A stretch of 64,000 nt of DNA from a bacterium (lineage in GTDB: Bacteria > SZUA-79 > Acidulodesulfobacterales > Acidulodesulfobacteraceae), in assembly GCA_021822485.1 (NCBI GenBank), contig JAKAQP010000004.1, positions 1 to 64,000 of the forward strand, given 5' to 3'. The position numbers and the translations under genes were made by a program. This document shows, piece after piece, positions 9,618 to 20,160 of this stretch. The notes beneath the pieces are model-generated. The model made no database searches. It saw only the letters and a list, made by a program, of their open reading frames with translations, and had not been told where the DNA came from. Each line of letters opens with the position of its first letter. Positions within the stretch are counted from its first letter, which is position 1.

Positions 9618-10505
9618 TAAAAATTTATTTTTATAGACAAAGCCGTAATGTCTCGCTATAAAAGACAATTCAAGGGCCTCAGTATAATTTTTAGCAACCC
9701 CGTACCCTTTGTAATAGCAATAGCCTAAGGCTACCTGCCCAATTACATCTCCTTGCTCTGCGGTCTTATTCCACCAGTAAACTGCTTTTTTAAAGTCTTC
9801 TTGCATATAATTGTAACGATAGGCTTTATTTAATTCTGTTTTGACAGTTTTATTTCCTTGTTTCGAGGCAAATTTATACCAATAGTTTGCTTCTATCCAT
9901 TTTTTTGGAATTACTTCGCCGTCATAATACATATATCCAATATTATCTTGCGCTGCGATATTTCCATGAGCGGTCGCTTTTTTCCACCAGTAAACTGCCT
10001 TAGAATAGTTTTTCGGCATGCCTTGACCTTGTTCGTAAGCATAGCCCAACTTATTTTCGACCATGCCCAAATGATATTTGGCTGCGATATATCCCTTAGC
10101 GATGGCTTTTTTAAGCAAATAGAAGGCTTTGAAATAGTTTTTAGGAACGCCGTGGCCTGCATAATAGGCATAAGCTAAATGATCTTCAGCCTTGGCATAT
10201 CCCTGCGCGGCAGATTTTTTAAGCCAGTAAACTGACTTGGAATAATTTTGTTTTACCCCTAGACCGTGTTCATAAGCATAAGCTAAATTGCTTTCTGCAG
10301 CTGCGTTTCCCTGAGCTGCGGCTATTCTGTACCAGTAGAACGCATTATGATAGCTATGCTTTACACCGCCAAGACCGGAATGATAACCATTGCCCAGCTT
10401 ATTTTCTGCTTTTGGGTTGAGGGTTTTGCCGCAGCTTAAAGAAGGCATTATAAATATTAAAAGCAAAAGTAAAAATGCAACAATTGTACTGTGGTTTATT
10501 TTCAT
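9495..10505 (-). CDS. Sel1-like repeat (SLR/TPR) exported protein
   Basis: Repeats such as KAVYWWKKATAHGNIAAQDNIGYMYYDG; C-terminus LNDIKHRLTASQIAEA as in 8347..9480. Confidence 0.92.
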   Translation of the reverse strand: MKINHSTIVAFLLLLLIFIMPSLSCGKTLNPKAENKLGNGYHSGLGGVKHSYHNAFYWYRIAAAQGNAAAESNLAYAYEHGLGVKQNYSKSVYWLKKSAAQGYAKAEDHLAYAYYAGHGVPKNYFKAFYLLKKAIAKGYIAAKYHLGMVENKLGYAYEQGQGMPKNYSKAVYWWKKATAHGNIAAQDNIGYMYYDGEVIPKKWIEANYWYKFASKQGNKTVKTELNKAYRYNYMQEDFKKAVYWWNKTAEQGDVIGQVALGYCYYKGYGVAKNYTEALELSFIARHYGFVYKNKFLNDIKHRLTASQIAEARLGAQEWVRKFKLFYRRLLNLTQKK

Positions 10506-10557
10506 TGCTTTTTTCCTGTTTTAATTGAAGTAGAAGCGGACAAAATTATCCGCAATT

Positions 10558-11862
10558 TTATAAATTTTTATAATTGCTAAAATATTTTTTTATCGCTTCC
10601 GAAATAATAGCAACGGTTTTGTCTAAGTCGGATTTAGTATGTTTGGAACTTACAAACATTGCTTCATACTGGGACGGAGCAATAAATAATCCTCCGTTTA
10701 ATGCCGAAGCAAAAAAATCTTTAAATCTGTTTGTATCGGATTTCATAACGTCGTTAAAATTAAGAACCCCTCCACCCTTAAAAAATATAGTCAGTATCGA
10801 AGAAATAGAATTAACGGTTATTTTATCGCTAAAATTTTTAAGTTCGTTTTTTAAACCGTCTATTAAATAATTGGCGGAAGAATCAGCCTTAGATACGGCG
10901 TCGTCGCTTTCTATAGCTTTTAAAGTCGCAATGCCGGCGGATACGCATACCGGATTACCCGATAACGTACCGGCTTGATAAACAGGTCCGAGCGGAGAAA
11001 GAAATTCCATTATGTCTTTTCTGCCGCCAAAAGCTCCTATGGGAAGTCCTCCTCCTATTATTTTACCGAGACAAGTAATATCCGGTTTTAAACCGAATAA
11101 TCCCTGCGCTCCACCGTTAGAAAGCCTGAAACCCGTTATAACTTCGTCGAAAATTACGAGAGAACCGTTGTCATGAGCTAAATTGATTAATTCGTTTAAA
11201 AAACCTTCCTTCGGCAAAACGACTCCCATATTTGCCGCAACCGGTTCTATTATAACAGCCGCTGTCTCTTTTTTGTTCGCGGAAAAAAGTTCTTTAACCG
11301 ATGATATATCGTTGTAAACGGCGACTAAAGTATCCTTTGAAAGGCTTTCCGTTATGCCGGCGCTTGAAGGAACGGACGTAGTCAGCGCTCCGGAGCCTGC
11401 TTTAACAAGCATAGAATCTGAATGTCCGTGATAGCATCCTTCAAATTTTATAATTTTGCTTCTTCCGGTAAAACCTCTTGCAAGCCTAAGCGCGCTCATC
11501 ACGGCTTCCGTTCCGGAACTTACGAGCCTGACGGACTCTATGGAAGGAAAATGTTTATTGATTAAACCTGCAAGCTCTATTTCGGCTTCCGTCGTGGCGC
11601 CGAAGCTGAAACCTTCCGACGCGGCGGACCAGACGGACTTGACTACTCTTTCGTCTGCGTGTCCAAGGAGCATCGGGCCGTAAGACATTACGTAATCAAT
11701 ATATTCGTTTCCATCTATATCGTAAATTTTATCGTCTTTAGCCCTTTTTACGACTATCGGCGATAACCCGACGGATTTAAATGCCCTGACCGGACTGTTA
11801 ACGCCTCCGGGCATAAGCGATTCGGCATGTTTTACGGCGTCTAAGCTTTTATCTCGTTTCAT
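10558..11862 (-). CDS. hemL: Glutamate-1-semialdehyde 2,1-aminomutase
   Basis: PGGVNSPVRAFKSVG, YHGHSDSMLVKAGSGALT, FDEVITGFRL, CLGKIIGGGLPIGAFGGR. Confidence 0.97.
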   Translation of the reverse strand: MKRDKSLDAVKHAESLMPGGVNSPVRAFKSVGLSPIVVKRAKDDKIYDIDGNEYIDYVMSYGPMLLGHADERVVKSVWSAASEGFSFGATTEAEIELAGLINKHFPSIESVRLVSSGTEAVMSALRLARGFTGRSKIIKFEGCYHGHSDSMLVKAGSGALTTSVPSSAGITESLSKDTLVAVYNDISSVKELFSANKKETAAVIIEPVAANMGVVLPKEGFLNELINLAHDNGSLVIFDEVITGFRLSNGGAQGLFGLKPDITCLGKIIGGGLPIGAFGGRKDIMEFLSPLGPVYQAGTLSGNPVCVSAGIATLKAIESDDAVSKADSSANYLIDGLKNELKNFSDKITVNSISSILTIFFKGGGVLNFNDVMKSDTNRFKDFFASALNGGLFIAPSQYEAMFVSSKHTKSDLDKTVAIISEAIKKYFSNYKNL

Positions 11863-11941
11863 AAAATTCCCTTTAAAATTTTTTTATATAATAAATACGG
11901 CAGCATAATTGAATTCTGTCACCGTATTAAGATTGATATTA

Positions 11942-13045
11942 TTATAAAAATTTCCTTCCGTTTTTATTGCTTTTTATATTTTTTTTAACGGCGTTTTTAT
12001 CGTATTTCGGCAGATAAGGAGCAAAAAATTTAAAAACTTCCATATTCCAGCCCGGAAGCACGACGTGACCGCTGTTTTTTGCGACAAAAAGCTTTTTCTT
12101 CGATTTAATCATTTTATAAACTACCAAAGTGCCTTTAGGCGGACAGTCCTCGTCTTTAAGTCCTATGCCTATCATTACCGGAACTTTTATCCATTTTGCA
12201 AAGTGTTTAGTATCCACGTAATATAAAGAGCGCATAACTTTAGATTTGTCGCCGGGATGTTTCTTTAAAAAAGCCTTAACTTCCATATAAGGACCCATTT
12301 TTGCGAGCGGCATCTGCACCGGAATATCGCTTAAAAACGGAACGTCTCCCGCCGCCGCGGTAACGTGAGGATCGATAGCGGCGTCGATTAAAGACAGCCC
12401 TCCGCCCATACTTCCGCCGGTAACGAAAATATATTTATTGTTTATATCTTTATAGTGTTCAAGGAATCTTAAGGATGCAAGAGAATCCATTACTATTTTA
12501 ACCATAGAAAAACTTTTTACGTGAAGAATTCCGTTAGTCATAAGACCCGGAAAACCGGGATGATAAACCGTAGCGCTTCTGCCGTGACCCCTTAAATCTA
12601 TGGAAAGAGCGGCATATCCCCTCCTTGCAAAAAAATGCGCCCAGCCCGGCGTTCCGTAAGAGCCGTAACCGTGAAGCAGCAGAACCCCCGGATATTTTTT
12701 TCCTTTGACCCCGTACGGAATTGCGAAGTAGCCCTTCAGCTGAAGCCCGTCGTAAGAAGTAAGGGTTAGGCTGTATGTTTCTATTTTATTAATTTTATCG
12801 TTATAAAGCGGCCTTAAAGAATAAATGACTTTTTCGGTGCGAAGATGGGCGTACATTTTATGCCAAAATTTTTTAAATTTTTGATATCTATTAAGTTTAA
12901 TTTTAGAAATTTTTGATTTTGAGGCAGATGTAGAGGCGTTAGGTTTTGCGTTAAAATTTTTATACAGCAGCGTTCCTGCGGCTAAAACGACTGCGACTAT
13001 TAATAATATTATTAATACGGTTTTATTTTTGTTATTTGTTTTCAT
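11942..13045 (-). CDS. Alpha/beta hydrolase (esterase/acylaminoacyl-peptidase-like), membrane anchored
   Basis: N-terminal TM; PGVLLLHGYGSYG, GGSMGGGLSLIDAA nucleophile elbow, late His (NSGHVVLPG). Confidence 0.85.
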   Translation of the reverse strand: MKTNNKNKTVLIILLIVAVVLAAGTLLYKNFNAKPNASTSASKSKISKIKLNRYQKFKKFWHKMYAHLRTEKVIYSLRPLYNDKINKIETYSLTLTSYDGLQLKGYFAIPYGVKGKKYPGVLLLHGYGSYGTPGWAHFFARRGYAALSIDLRGHGRSATVYHPGFPGLMTNGILHVKSFSMVKIVMDSLASLRFLEHYKDINNKYIFVTGGSMGGGLSLIDAAIDPHVTAAAGDVPFLSDIPVQMPLAKMGPYMEVKAFLKKHPGDKSKVMRSLYYVDTKHFAKWIKVPVMIGIGLKDEDCPPKGTLVVYKMIKSKKKLFVAKNSGHVVLPGWNMEVFKFFAPYLPKYDKNAVKKNIKSNKNGRKFL

Positions 13046-13103
13046 AATAAATTTTTCTAATTTTTGTATATATATTGTTAAGATTAATATGAAGAATCAT
13101 GTA

Positions 13104-13154
13104 AAAAGGCATCTATGAATTTAAATTTATTCAATTTATTCATAGATGCCTTTT
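13104..13154 (-). terminator. Rho-independent terminator-like inverted repeat downstream of the cytochrome c gene
   Basis: Perfect 17-nt arms AAAAGGCATCTATGAAT (13104..13120) and ATTCATAGATGCCTTTT (13138..13154), T-run on the minus strand. Confidence 0.75.
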
Positions 13155-13203
13155 ATTGTTATTTATGTTAATTAATTTTGCGCGATGATACGATTGTAAA
13201 AAC

Positions 13204-13671
13204 TTATTTTAAAGATTCAAGATATTCCGCAACGGTTTTTAACTGAGTCGGATTTAGGTTATGATTTGGCATCATAGTGGTCTTATCGTGAACTTTAGGA
13301 GTATTGATCTGAACTTCAAGCCAATGTATAGAATGGCCTTTTGTTCCTTCTTTGTCGAGATTTGGACCTATAGTTCCGCCTTTTCCGTTAATTACGTGAC
13401 ATCCTTCACAACCCTGAGCGTTAATAATTTTCAATGCGGCGGTTTTTAAATTTGCTGCAGCCGGTTTTAAAGCAGATACGGTTTTTGCTTTAATTTTAAC
13501 CTTAACTTTAGAAGTTTTTGATACTTTTTTAGCGGCTTTCTTGACTTTTTTAGCCGGTTTAGCCGGTGCAGCCGGTTTTTTTGCGCAACCGTAAAGACTG
13601 AAGCTTACCAATACTAAAAATAATGCGGTAAATAAAACGGTTAATCCTTTTTTTCCTTTCAATACTTTCAA
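13204..13671 (-). CDS. Monohaem c-type cytochrome lipoprotein with Lys/Ala/Pro-rich linker
   Basis: Lipobox-like SLYGC; CEGCH haem motif; distal Met MMPNHNL. Confidence 0.85.
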   Translation of the reverse strand: MKVLKGKKGLTVLFTALFLVLVSFSLYGCAKKPAAPAKPAKKVKKAAKKVSKTSKVKVKIKAKTVSALKPAAANLKTAALKIINAQGCEGCHVINGKGGTIGPNLDKEGTKGHSIHWLEVQINTPKVHDKTTMMPNHNLNPTQLKTVAEYLESLK

Positions 13672-13907
13672 TTTCTTACCCTCCCTAATTAATTAAAAAT
13701 TAAATTAAATTTATAATCATATTACCATCACCTGTTAAATTAATTCAAAAAAAGGATTAAAATTATATGACGTATGTTTTATACTGCATCTATCAATATG
13801 CAGTATGGTATATTTATAAATACGATATAACATTTGTTTCAGTCTTTCATTGGCTTATTATCTTAATATATAATATAACTATTTTTAAATTTGTCAATAA
13901 ATTTTTT

Positions 13908-16280
13908 TTATAAATTTATATTTATAATTTTTAATCCTTCAGGCAGCAAACCGTTTATTTTATCTTTTAAATCGGTCAAATTCATAGATGCGGCATGAAT
14001 TTTTGGAATTCTCCCCTTAATGTACAGCCCGTCGCTTTCCGACATAAAAGGTATCGGGTTGGAAAAACTTAGTTTCGGTCTCAAAGTATATTCGGATTCT
14101 TTATATAACAGCGGAATTTTTATTATCCTGAAAGCTTTAAGCAGTATTTTAACGGTTTCCAAATGTCCGAGATATTTTGCTATTCCTCTTTTTGAATATG
14201 TAAAAGTTATTTCTGAAAACGGAACGGTTTTAACTTTAATATCATTATTGCCGTTAAAATTATAGAGTTCTACTTTTTCATTTTCATTATTTTTAATATT
14301 ATTTTTATGCATTTTTACATTTGCGGCTTTTGATGAATAAATCGGACTTACGGTTTTAAAATCGCATACTCCGCATAAGCAGCATATTTTTCTGCAGTTT
14401 TGGGTAGAAAGGTATTCTCCGTCTATTTCGGAATTAAAATAATAAATAGATTTTGCATTTTGCATGCAAGATTTTTTATATTCTTCTTTCAAAAATTTTT
14501 TATCGACCAGAATATCGATAAAATCCCACGGCAGCGGGTCGTTTATATTTTTTTCTTCATATAGATATTTAAAATAACCCTGATAAGATTGATAATCGTT
14601 TTCATAGCTAAACTTGTTTTCGTTTTGATTCCGGTTTTCGGTTTCTATCGCCTTTATCCATGCATTATAGTTGAAAAGCCTCGACTCACTGTCGTAAACG
14701 GCTCCAGATTTGTACGCCTTATATATAATTTTAGACGAAAATTCATTCCCTCTCGATATCAGCGCTTCTACAAAACTCACCCGGGGGTCCTGATATTTAA
14801 AATTTACGTTCAGCGGTTTTAATATCTTTTTTAAATAATTTATTTTAAAGTTAAGCGTTTCTTCTTTTTCCATCGGAAACCACTGAAAAGGAGTATGCGG
14901 TTTTGGAACGAAGTTATTTACGTTAACGGTAACGTTAAGTCCTCTTGCCGCTTTTTTTATTTTTATTATTAGGCTAGCTATTCCGTCCAAGTCGGCTATT
15001 CTTTCAAAAGGAAGACCTATCATAAAATAAAGTTTTAAAGACTTATATCCTTTTTGGGAAAGCCCTGCGGCTTCTTGAAGCAGGTCTGATTCAGATATAT
15101 TTTTATTTATAATATTTCTAAGCCTTTGAGTTCCGGCTTCCGGAGCCAGCGTAAAATTTGTTTTTTTGATTGCGGCGGTTTTTTTAAGTATATCTTCGCT
15201 TAATGAACCTATTCTCATAGACGGAAACGACATCGATATTTTCTCTTCGGTAGTTAATTCCGCTAACTCGGAAAGAAGCGGTTCTATTTCGGAATAGTCT
15301 CCGGTAGAAAGCGAAGACAGCGATATTTCCTCTAAACCGGTCGTATGCAACCCGTGTTTTACGGCATTTACTACGGTATCTTTTTTCCTTTCCCTTACCG
15401 GCCTGTAAATATAACCGGCCTGGCAGAACCTGCATCCGGAAGAACAGCCCCTTGCTATCTCGACGGTAAGCCTGTTGTGGACGGTTTCTATAAGCGGTAC
15501 GATATGCTTGTTAATATAAACATACTTGTTGGTTTTAAAATCAAAGTTATAATTTAAATCTATATCGTTATGTAATGATTTTTTTACGCTTTTTGAAATT
15601 CCAGGCACATAAACGCCGCGTATTTCGGCAAGTTTTCTTTTAACGTAATTTCTGTAATCCGATATATCGACAACGCCTGATTTTAGGTCGTTTTTTGCTT
15701 CCAATATCGCATCGCATACCAGAACGGTAGTAATTTCGCCGTCTCCTATTATGAAAAAATCCATAAAGTCGTTTAACGGCAGAGGGTTAAAAGCGCAAGG
15801 TCCGCCCGCTCCTATGAAAGGAGAGTCCGTTCCGTTCCGGTCTTTAGAAAATAAGGGAATACCCGAAAGCTCAAGCATTAATAATATATTCGTATAGGAT
15901 AGTTCATACTGAAGCGAAAAACCTGCTATGTCGAAATTTTTAATTTCTTCGAAAGATTCTAAAGAAAATAAAGGAATATTATGCTCTTTAAGTTTTGCGT
16001 TCATATCCGGATAAGGCAGATAAACCCTTTCGCAGGCAATATAATCTACGGAATTTAAAATATCGTATATTATTCCCATTCCTATATGGCTCATGCCGAG
16101 TTCATAAAAATCTGGGAAAGCCAGAGCAAATTTTAAAGGAATATTTTTGATATCTTTTATGGTAGTTCCTGTTTCCAAACCTAGATATCTAACCGGTTTC
16201 TGGACGAAAGGCAGAACGTCGCCGTTCAGTTTGCTGTAAAGTTTATGGTTTGTTTTCATGTTTATGTAATATATTATCAT
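13908..16280 (-). CDS. TIGR03960-type B12-binding/radical SAM protein with fused C-terminal DUF2344-like region
   Basis: VEIARGCSSGCRFCQAGYIYRPVRERK; LAPEAGTQRLRNIINKNI; C-terminal TYSKRGIAKYLGHLETVKILLKAFR typical of DUF2344. Confidence 0.88.
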   Translation of the reverse strand: MIIYYINMKTNHKLYSKLNGDVLPFVQKPVRYLGLETGTTIKDIKNIPLKFALAFPDFYELGMSHIGMGIIYDILNSVDYIACERVYLPYPDMNAKLKEHNIPLFSLESFEEIKNFDIAGFSLQYELSYTNILLMLELSGIPLFSKDRNGTDSPFIGAGGPCAFNPLPLNDFMDFFIIGDGEITTVLVCDAILEAKNDLKSGVVDISDYRNYVKRKLAEIRGVYVPGISKSVKKSLHNDIDLNYNFDFKTNKYVYINKHIVPLIETVHNRLTVEIARGCSSGCRFCQAGYIYRPVRERKKDTVVNAVKHGLHTTGLEEISLSSLSTGDYSEIEPLLSELAELTTEEKISMSFPSMRIGSLSEDILKKTAAIKKTNFTLAPEAGTQRLRNIINKNISESDLLQEAAGLSQKGYKSLKLYFMIGLPFERIADLDGIASLIIKIKKAARGLNVTVNVNNFVPKPHTPFQWFPMEKEETLNFKINYLKKILKPLNVNFKYQDPRVSFVEALISRGNEFSSKIIYKAYKSGAVYDSESRLFNYNAWIKAIETENRNQNENKFSYENDYQSYQGYFKYLYEEKNINDPLPWDFIDILVDKKFLKEEYKKSCMQNAKSIYYFNSEIDGEYLSTQNCRKICCLCGVCDFKTVSPIYSSKAANVKMHKNNIKNNENEKVELYNFNGNNDIKVKTVPFSEITFTYSKRGIAKYLGHLETVKILLKAFRIIKIPLLYKESEYTLRPKLSFSNPIPFMSESDGLYIKGRIPKIHAASMNLTDLKDKINGLLPEGLKIININL

Positions 16281-16398
16281 TATATAATATTACGGACAAA
16301 AAATTAACGGGAAAATTAAAATAAAATAATAAACATTACTAATAAACTAATAAAATTATGTTGATTTATAAGGAAAAATAATCGTATAATAGTTTAAT

Positions 16399-17097
16399 AT
16401 GAATAATACGATTCAGCTAATAGTAATTGCGATAATTCCGGTTTTATTCGCCATAATACTTCACGAGGTTTCACACGGCTACGTAGCCCATATTTTCGGC
16501 GACGATACCGCAAAAAATGCCGGCAGGCTGACGCTTAACCCTATTAAGCATATCGACCCGTTTGGAACTATACTTCTCCCTTTATTATTAATTTTGGTAG
16601 GTTCTCCGTTTTTATTCGGCTATGCAAAGCCTGTTCCCGTAAATTTTAACGGGCTAAAAAATCCGAAAAGAGATACTGGATTCGTTGCGGCGGCAGGACC
16701 GGTCACTAATTTTATTCTGGCTTTTATATGTTTTGTTTTTTTAAAGATTATACTTTTTGAATTTCCGACTATACATGGACATCTTGTATACTTCATAAAT
16801 CATCTTCACTTCCAGTCGGTTCACGGCACGCCTTTTTTTAAATTTTTCGTTTATCCCGTAACTTTTATGCTTTTTATTGGTATCATAATAAACGTAATAC
16901 TTGGAACTTTCAATTTAATACCTATTCCTCCTTTGGACGGCGGCAGGATAGCAGTTAGTCTTTTACCAGAGCCTTTTTCTGGTTATTTAAGCAAATTAGA
17001 ACCTTTCGGCATATTTTTAATTTTAATACTGCTTTTAATCGATCCGGGCAATTTTTTAGCGGCTTCTTTTAAATTTATAGTAAAACATATAGTTTAA
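16399..17097 (+). CDS. Site-2 protease family (M50) membrane protein
   Basis: HEVSHGYVAH zinc site (HExxH), NLIPIPPLDGGRI motif. Confidence 0.92.
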   Translation: MNNTIQLIVIAIIPVLFAIILHEVSHGYVAHIFGDDTAKNAGRLTLNPIKHIDPFGTILLPLLLILVGSPFLFGYAKPVPVNFNGLKNPKRDTGFVAAAGPVTNFILAFICFVFLKIILFEFPTIHGHLVYFINHLHFQSVHGTPFFKFFVYPVTFMLFIGIIINVILGTFNLIPIPPLDGGRIAVSLLPEPFSGYLSKLEPFGIFLILILLLIDPGNFLAASFKFIVKHIV

Positions 17098-17195
17098 AAA
17101 ATCTTTATTTTTAATGAATTTACCGTATTTTAATACCTTCCGCAATTAGCACTCTAAATGATTAATTATATATAATATTATAATAGTTTATAATC

Positions 17196-18173
17196 ATGCA
17201 GTCGATTACACGACAAGATACCGTAACTATTTCTTTAAATTCAAATTCCTTTTATCCCAAAGTAAACCTCGAAGCTTATAACGGACCCTTAGATCTGCTT
17301 TTAACTTTAATTAAAAAAAATAAAATCAATATATACGACATTCCGATTGTCGAAATAACGAACCAATATTTGGAAGTCATAGGCATCAGCGAAAAAAGCG
17401 GAATTTTGACTGAAGAAGAAGGAGAGGCCGGGGACGGTATTAACGGCGGCAGCGCCTTAAATTTAGATTCAGGCGGCGATTTTATAGTAATGGCGGCACA
17501 GCTTATATATATTAAATCGGTAATGCTTCTGCCTAAACGCAATACCGAAAACGGCGAAGACAATGACGGCGATATAGAAGATCCGAGAGCCGAATTGACG
17601 GATATGCTCTTAGAATACAAGAAAGTAAAGGAAGTTGCCGAATTTTTAAATAACCGCCCTATACTCGGCCGCGACGTATTCGGAGTTAAAATTATTCAAA
17701 GCGATGAAGCTGAAGACGAAAACGGCGCTCTCATCATACAAAATCAGAATAAAAATAACGGAGTCGTTTTTGAAGCAAATATCTTCATACTTTCTAAATA
17801 TTTTTACGATAAAATTAAAGAAGCCCAAAGCAGAATTAGCGTATACGAAATAGCTAAAGAAAATTTTTCCGTAAAAGAAAAAATCATAGAAATAATGGAG
17901 AAATTTAACGATAATATTTATTATTTCGAAAATTTTAACGCCGCAGGAAATAACAATAATGCTATTGCTAATAAGGGCAATATAACTTTTGGAATAATCG
18001 TAAAAAACAGCCGCACCAAAGATGAATTTTTTACATATTTTCTTGCGGTATTAGAAATGGCAAGACTGCTACTTATAACTATCGACCAGTTTCAATTATT
18101 CGGCGATATATACATAACCCCAGTTTCCGGCAGTCTCGAAACGTACCGTTCAAAAATAGCAAGCATGAACTAA
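17196..18173 (+). CDS. scpA: Segregation and condensation protein A
   Basis: YNGPLDLLLTLIKKNKINIYDIPIVEITNQYLE, AAQLIYIKSVMLLP; typical ScpA N-terminus. Confidence 0.92.
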   Translation: MQSITRQDTVTISLNSNSFYPKVNLEAYNGPLDLLLTLIKKNKINIYDIPIVEITNQYLEVIGISEKSGILTEEEGEAGDGINGGSALNLDSGGDFIVMAAQLIYIKSVMLLPKRNTENGEDNDGDIEDPRAELTDMLLEYKKVKEVAEFLNNRPILGRDVFGVKIIQSDEAEDENGALIIQNQNKNNGVVFEANIFILSKYFYDKIKEAQSRISVYEIAKENFSVKEKIIEIMEKFNDNIYYFENFNAAGNNNNAIANKGNITFGIIVKNSRTKDEFFTYFLAVLEMARLLLITIDQFQLFGDIYITPVSGSLETYRSKIASMN

Positions 18174-18177
18174 TTTT

Positions 18178-18230
18178 TAAAGGGGACAGATTTATTTATT
18201 TCTTTACTCCCGACTGCGTTTGCTGGTTAA
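18178..18230 (+). repeat. REP-like element (GGGGACAGATTTATTTATT...ACTCCCGACTGCGTTTGCTGG)
   Basis: Homologous by eye to the reverse complements of 62435..62490 and 54533..54583. Confidence 0.65.
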
Positions 18231-18280
18231 GTCGATAAATCGAAAAAGGTGAATTTTCCGCAAGCGAAAAAGGTGTCATG

Positions 18281-18367
18281 AAAAAGGTGTCAGATATTAT
18301 TTTCCGCATACGTAATAGTCAATTTATAAATAAACTACTTGCGGAAAATTAATCTGACACCTTTTTC
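18281..18367. repeat. MITE/REP-like inverted-repeat element (copy 1)
   Basis: AAAAAGGTGTCAGATATTATTTTCCGC ... GCGGAAAATTAATCTGACACCTTTTT. Confidence 0.85.
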
Positions 18368-18428
18368 GCTTGACGGCAAACCGAAGCAGAAAAATATTTA
18401 TTTATTTGCGCTGCCTCATATTAACATA

Positions 18429-19298
18429 TTAATCCGAGTCTGCGTTAGAAATAGCTAATTCAGCGGTTTTTTTGTTTAATATGCGGTATTCGCCCGAAGG
18501 CAGGTCGCCGATATATAGCCCGCCTATTCTTACTCTTTTAAGCATTAAAATCTTAAGATTAAAAAACTCCATAAGACGTCTTATTTCACGGTTTTTTCCG
18601 TGAGTTAAATCGACCGACAGTATAAACTTATTAGGATTTTTTCTAACAATTCTTACGTCGTCCGGCTTTAATAGACCGGTTTCTTCGAGTCTTATGCCTT
18701 TTTTTATCCTGTTGAAAAGGTCTGAGGTGAGTTCTCCTTTAACCTCTACTATATAAGTTTTTAATACATCGAATTTTGGATGCGTCAATTTATAAGAAAA
18801 ATCGCCGTCGTTGGTAAGTATCAGCATGCCCTCGCTCATAAAATCGAGCCTGCCTGCAGGAAATATATGCTTGTATTTCAAGGTTTCTTTTTTCACCAAT
18901 TCCATGACCGTTTTAAAGCCTTCTTCGGATTTTACTGCGGTAATATATCCTTGGGGTTTGTTAAGCATGATATAAATTTTAGGTTCTTCTTTGAATTTAA
19001 TTTTTTTACCGTCGACGGAGACCTCGTCGCCGGGTTTAACCGAAACCGCAAGTTTATTTATTTTTTTTCCATTTATTGCGACTCTGCCTTCTTCGATGAT
19101 TTCGTCTGCATTTCTCCTTGAAACGCCGGTATGAGTTGCTATGAATTTATTTAACCTTATTATTGCGCTTCCTGCGCCTGACGCAGGCAACGCCGATTTT
19201 ACAGACTTTACAGACTTTGATTTTGACGGATTATTATTAGCAGATTTAGGAATCGCGGAATACTTGGAAGTCTTGTTTATTTTTTTTTCTTTTGTCAA
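18429..19298 (-). CDS. RsuA/RluB-family pseudouridine synthase
   Basis: S4 domain [58 protein letters not shown]. Confidence 0.93.
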   Translation of the reverse strand: MTKEKKINKTSKYSAIPKSANNNPSKSKSVKSVKSALPASGAGSAIIRLNKFIATHTGVSRRNADEIIEEGRVAINGKKINKLAVSVKPGDEVSVDGKKIKFKEEPKIYIMLNKPQGYITAVKSEEGFKTVMELVKKETLKYKHIFPAGRLDFMSEGMLILTNDGDFSYKLTHPKFDVLKTYIVEVKGELTSDLFNRIKKGIRLEETGLLKPDDVRIVRKNPNKFILSVDLTHGKNREIRRLMEFFNLKILMLKRVRIGGLYIGDLPSGEYRILNKKTAELAISNADSD

Positions 19299-20077
19299 AA
19301 TACTATTCCCTCCATTTGGGTTGAAGCCTGAGCATAAAGTTTCATAGGGATTCGTCCCGACAGGTACGCTTGTCTGCCTGCTTCTACCGCTTTTTTCATA
19401 GCGTCTGCCATATTAACGGGATCTGCGGCTCCTGCTATTGCAGTATTAATAAGAATGCCGTCTACGCCGAGTTCCATGGTTTTACACGCATCGGATGCCG
19501 TTCCTACCCCCGCGTCGACTATTACGGGAACGGAGACGGTTTCTTTAATTATTTTTATGTTATACGGATTTCTTATGCCTAAACCGGAACCTATAGGAGA
19601 AGCAAGCGGCATAACTACCGGACATCCAATGTCTTCAAGTTTTTTTGCAAGTACCGGATCGTCCATCATATAAGGCATAACCGTAAATCCTTCTTTAACT
19701 AAAATTTTTGCCGCCTTTAACAGTTCTTCGTTATCGGGATAGAGGGTTTTTTGATCGCCTATCACTTCCAATTTTACTAGGTCTGTTCTAAAAACGTCTA
19801 ATTCTCTCGCAAGCATTAAAGTGTTTACCGCGTCTTCCGCCGTGTAACATCCTGCGGTATTCGGCAGAAGAATATACTTATCTAGGTCAATATAAGACAA
19901 TAAATTTTCTTTGGCGTTAAAATCGATTCTTCTTACGGCGACGGTTATTATTTCTGCTCCGGAAATATCCGCCGCCACTTTCATTGTTTGAAAGTCTGGA
20001 TATTTTCCGGTTCCTATTAGAAGTCTCGAGTTAAACTCGTATTTTCCTATTTTTAAAATATCGTCTTTTTTTTTCAT
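19295..20077 (-). CDS. thiG: Thiazole synthase ThiG
   Basis: [63 protein letters not shown]. Confidence 0.97.
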   Translation of the reverse strand: MKKKDDILKIGKYEFNSRLLIGTGKYPDFQTMKVAADISGAEIITVAVRRIDFNAKENLLSYIDLDKYILLPNTAGCYTAEDAVNTLMLARELDVFRTDLVKLEVIGDQKTLYPDNEELLKAAKILVKEGFTVMPYMMDDPVLAKKLEDIGCPVVMPLASPIGSGLGIRNPYNIKIIKETVSVPVIVDAGVGTASDACKTMELGVDGILINTAIAGAADPVNMADAMKKAVEAGRQAYLSGRIPMKLYAQASTQMEGIVF

Positions 20078-20111
20078 CGTTTTATATAACCTCCTATTTT
20101 ATTTAAATTAA

Positions 20112-20152
20112 AATAAATAAATCTGACACCTTTTTTTTGACACCTTTTTTTT
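20112..20152. repeat. Partial REP-like element between thiS and thiG (AATAAATAAATCTGACACC...TGACACC)
   Basis: Shares AAATAAATCTGACACCTTTTTTT with 54560..54583. Confidence 0.6.
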
Positions 20153-20160
20153 ATTTTTTT

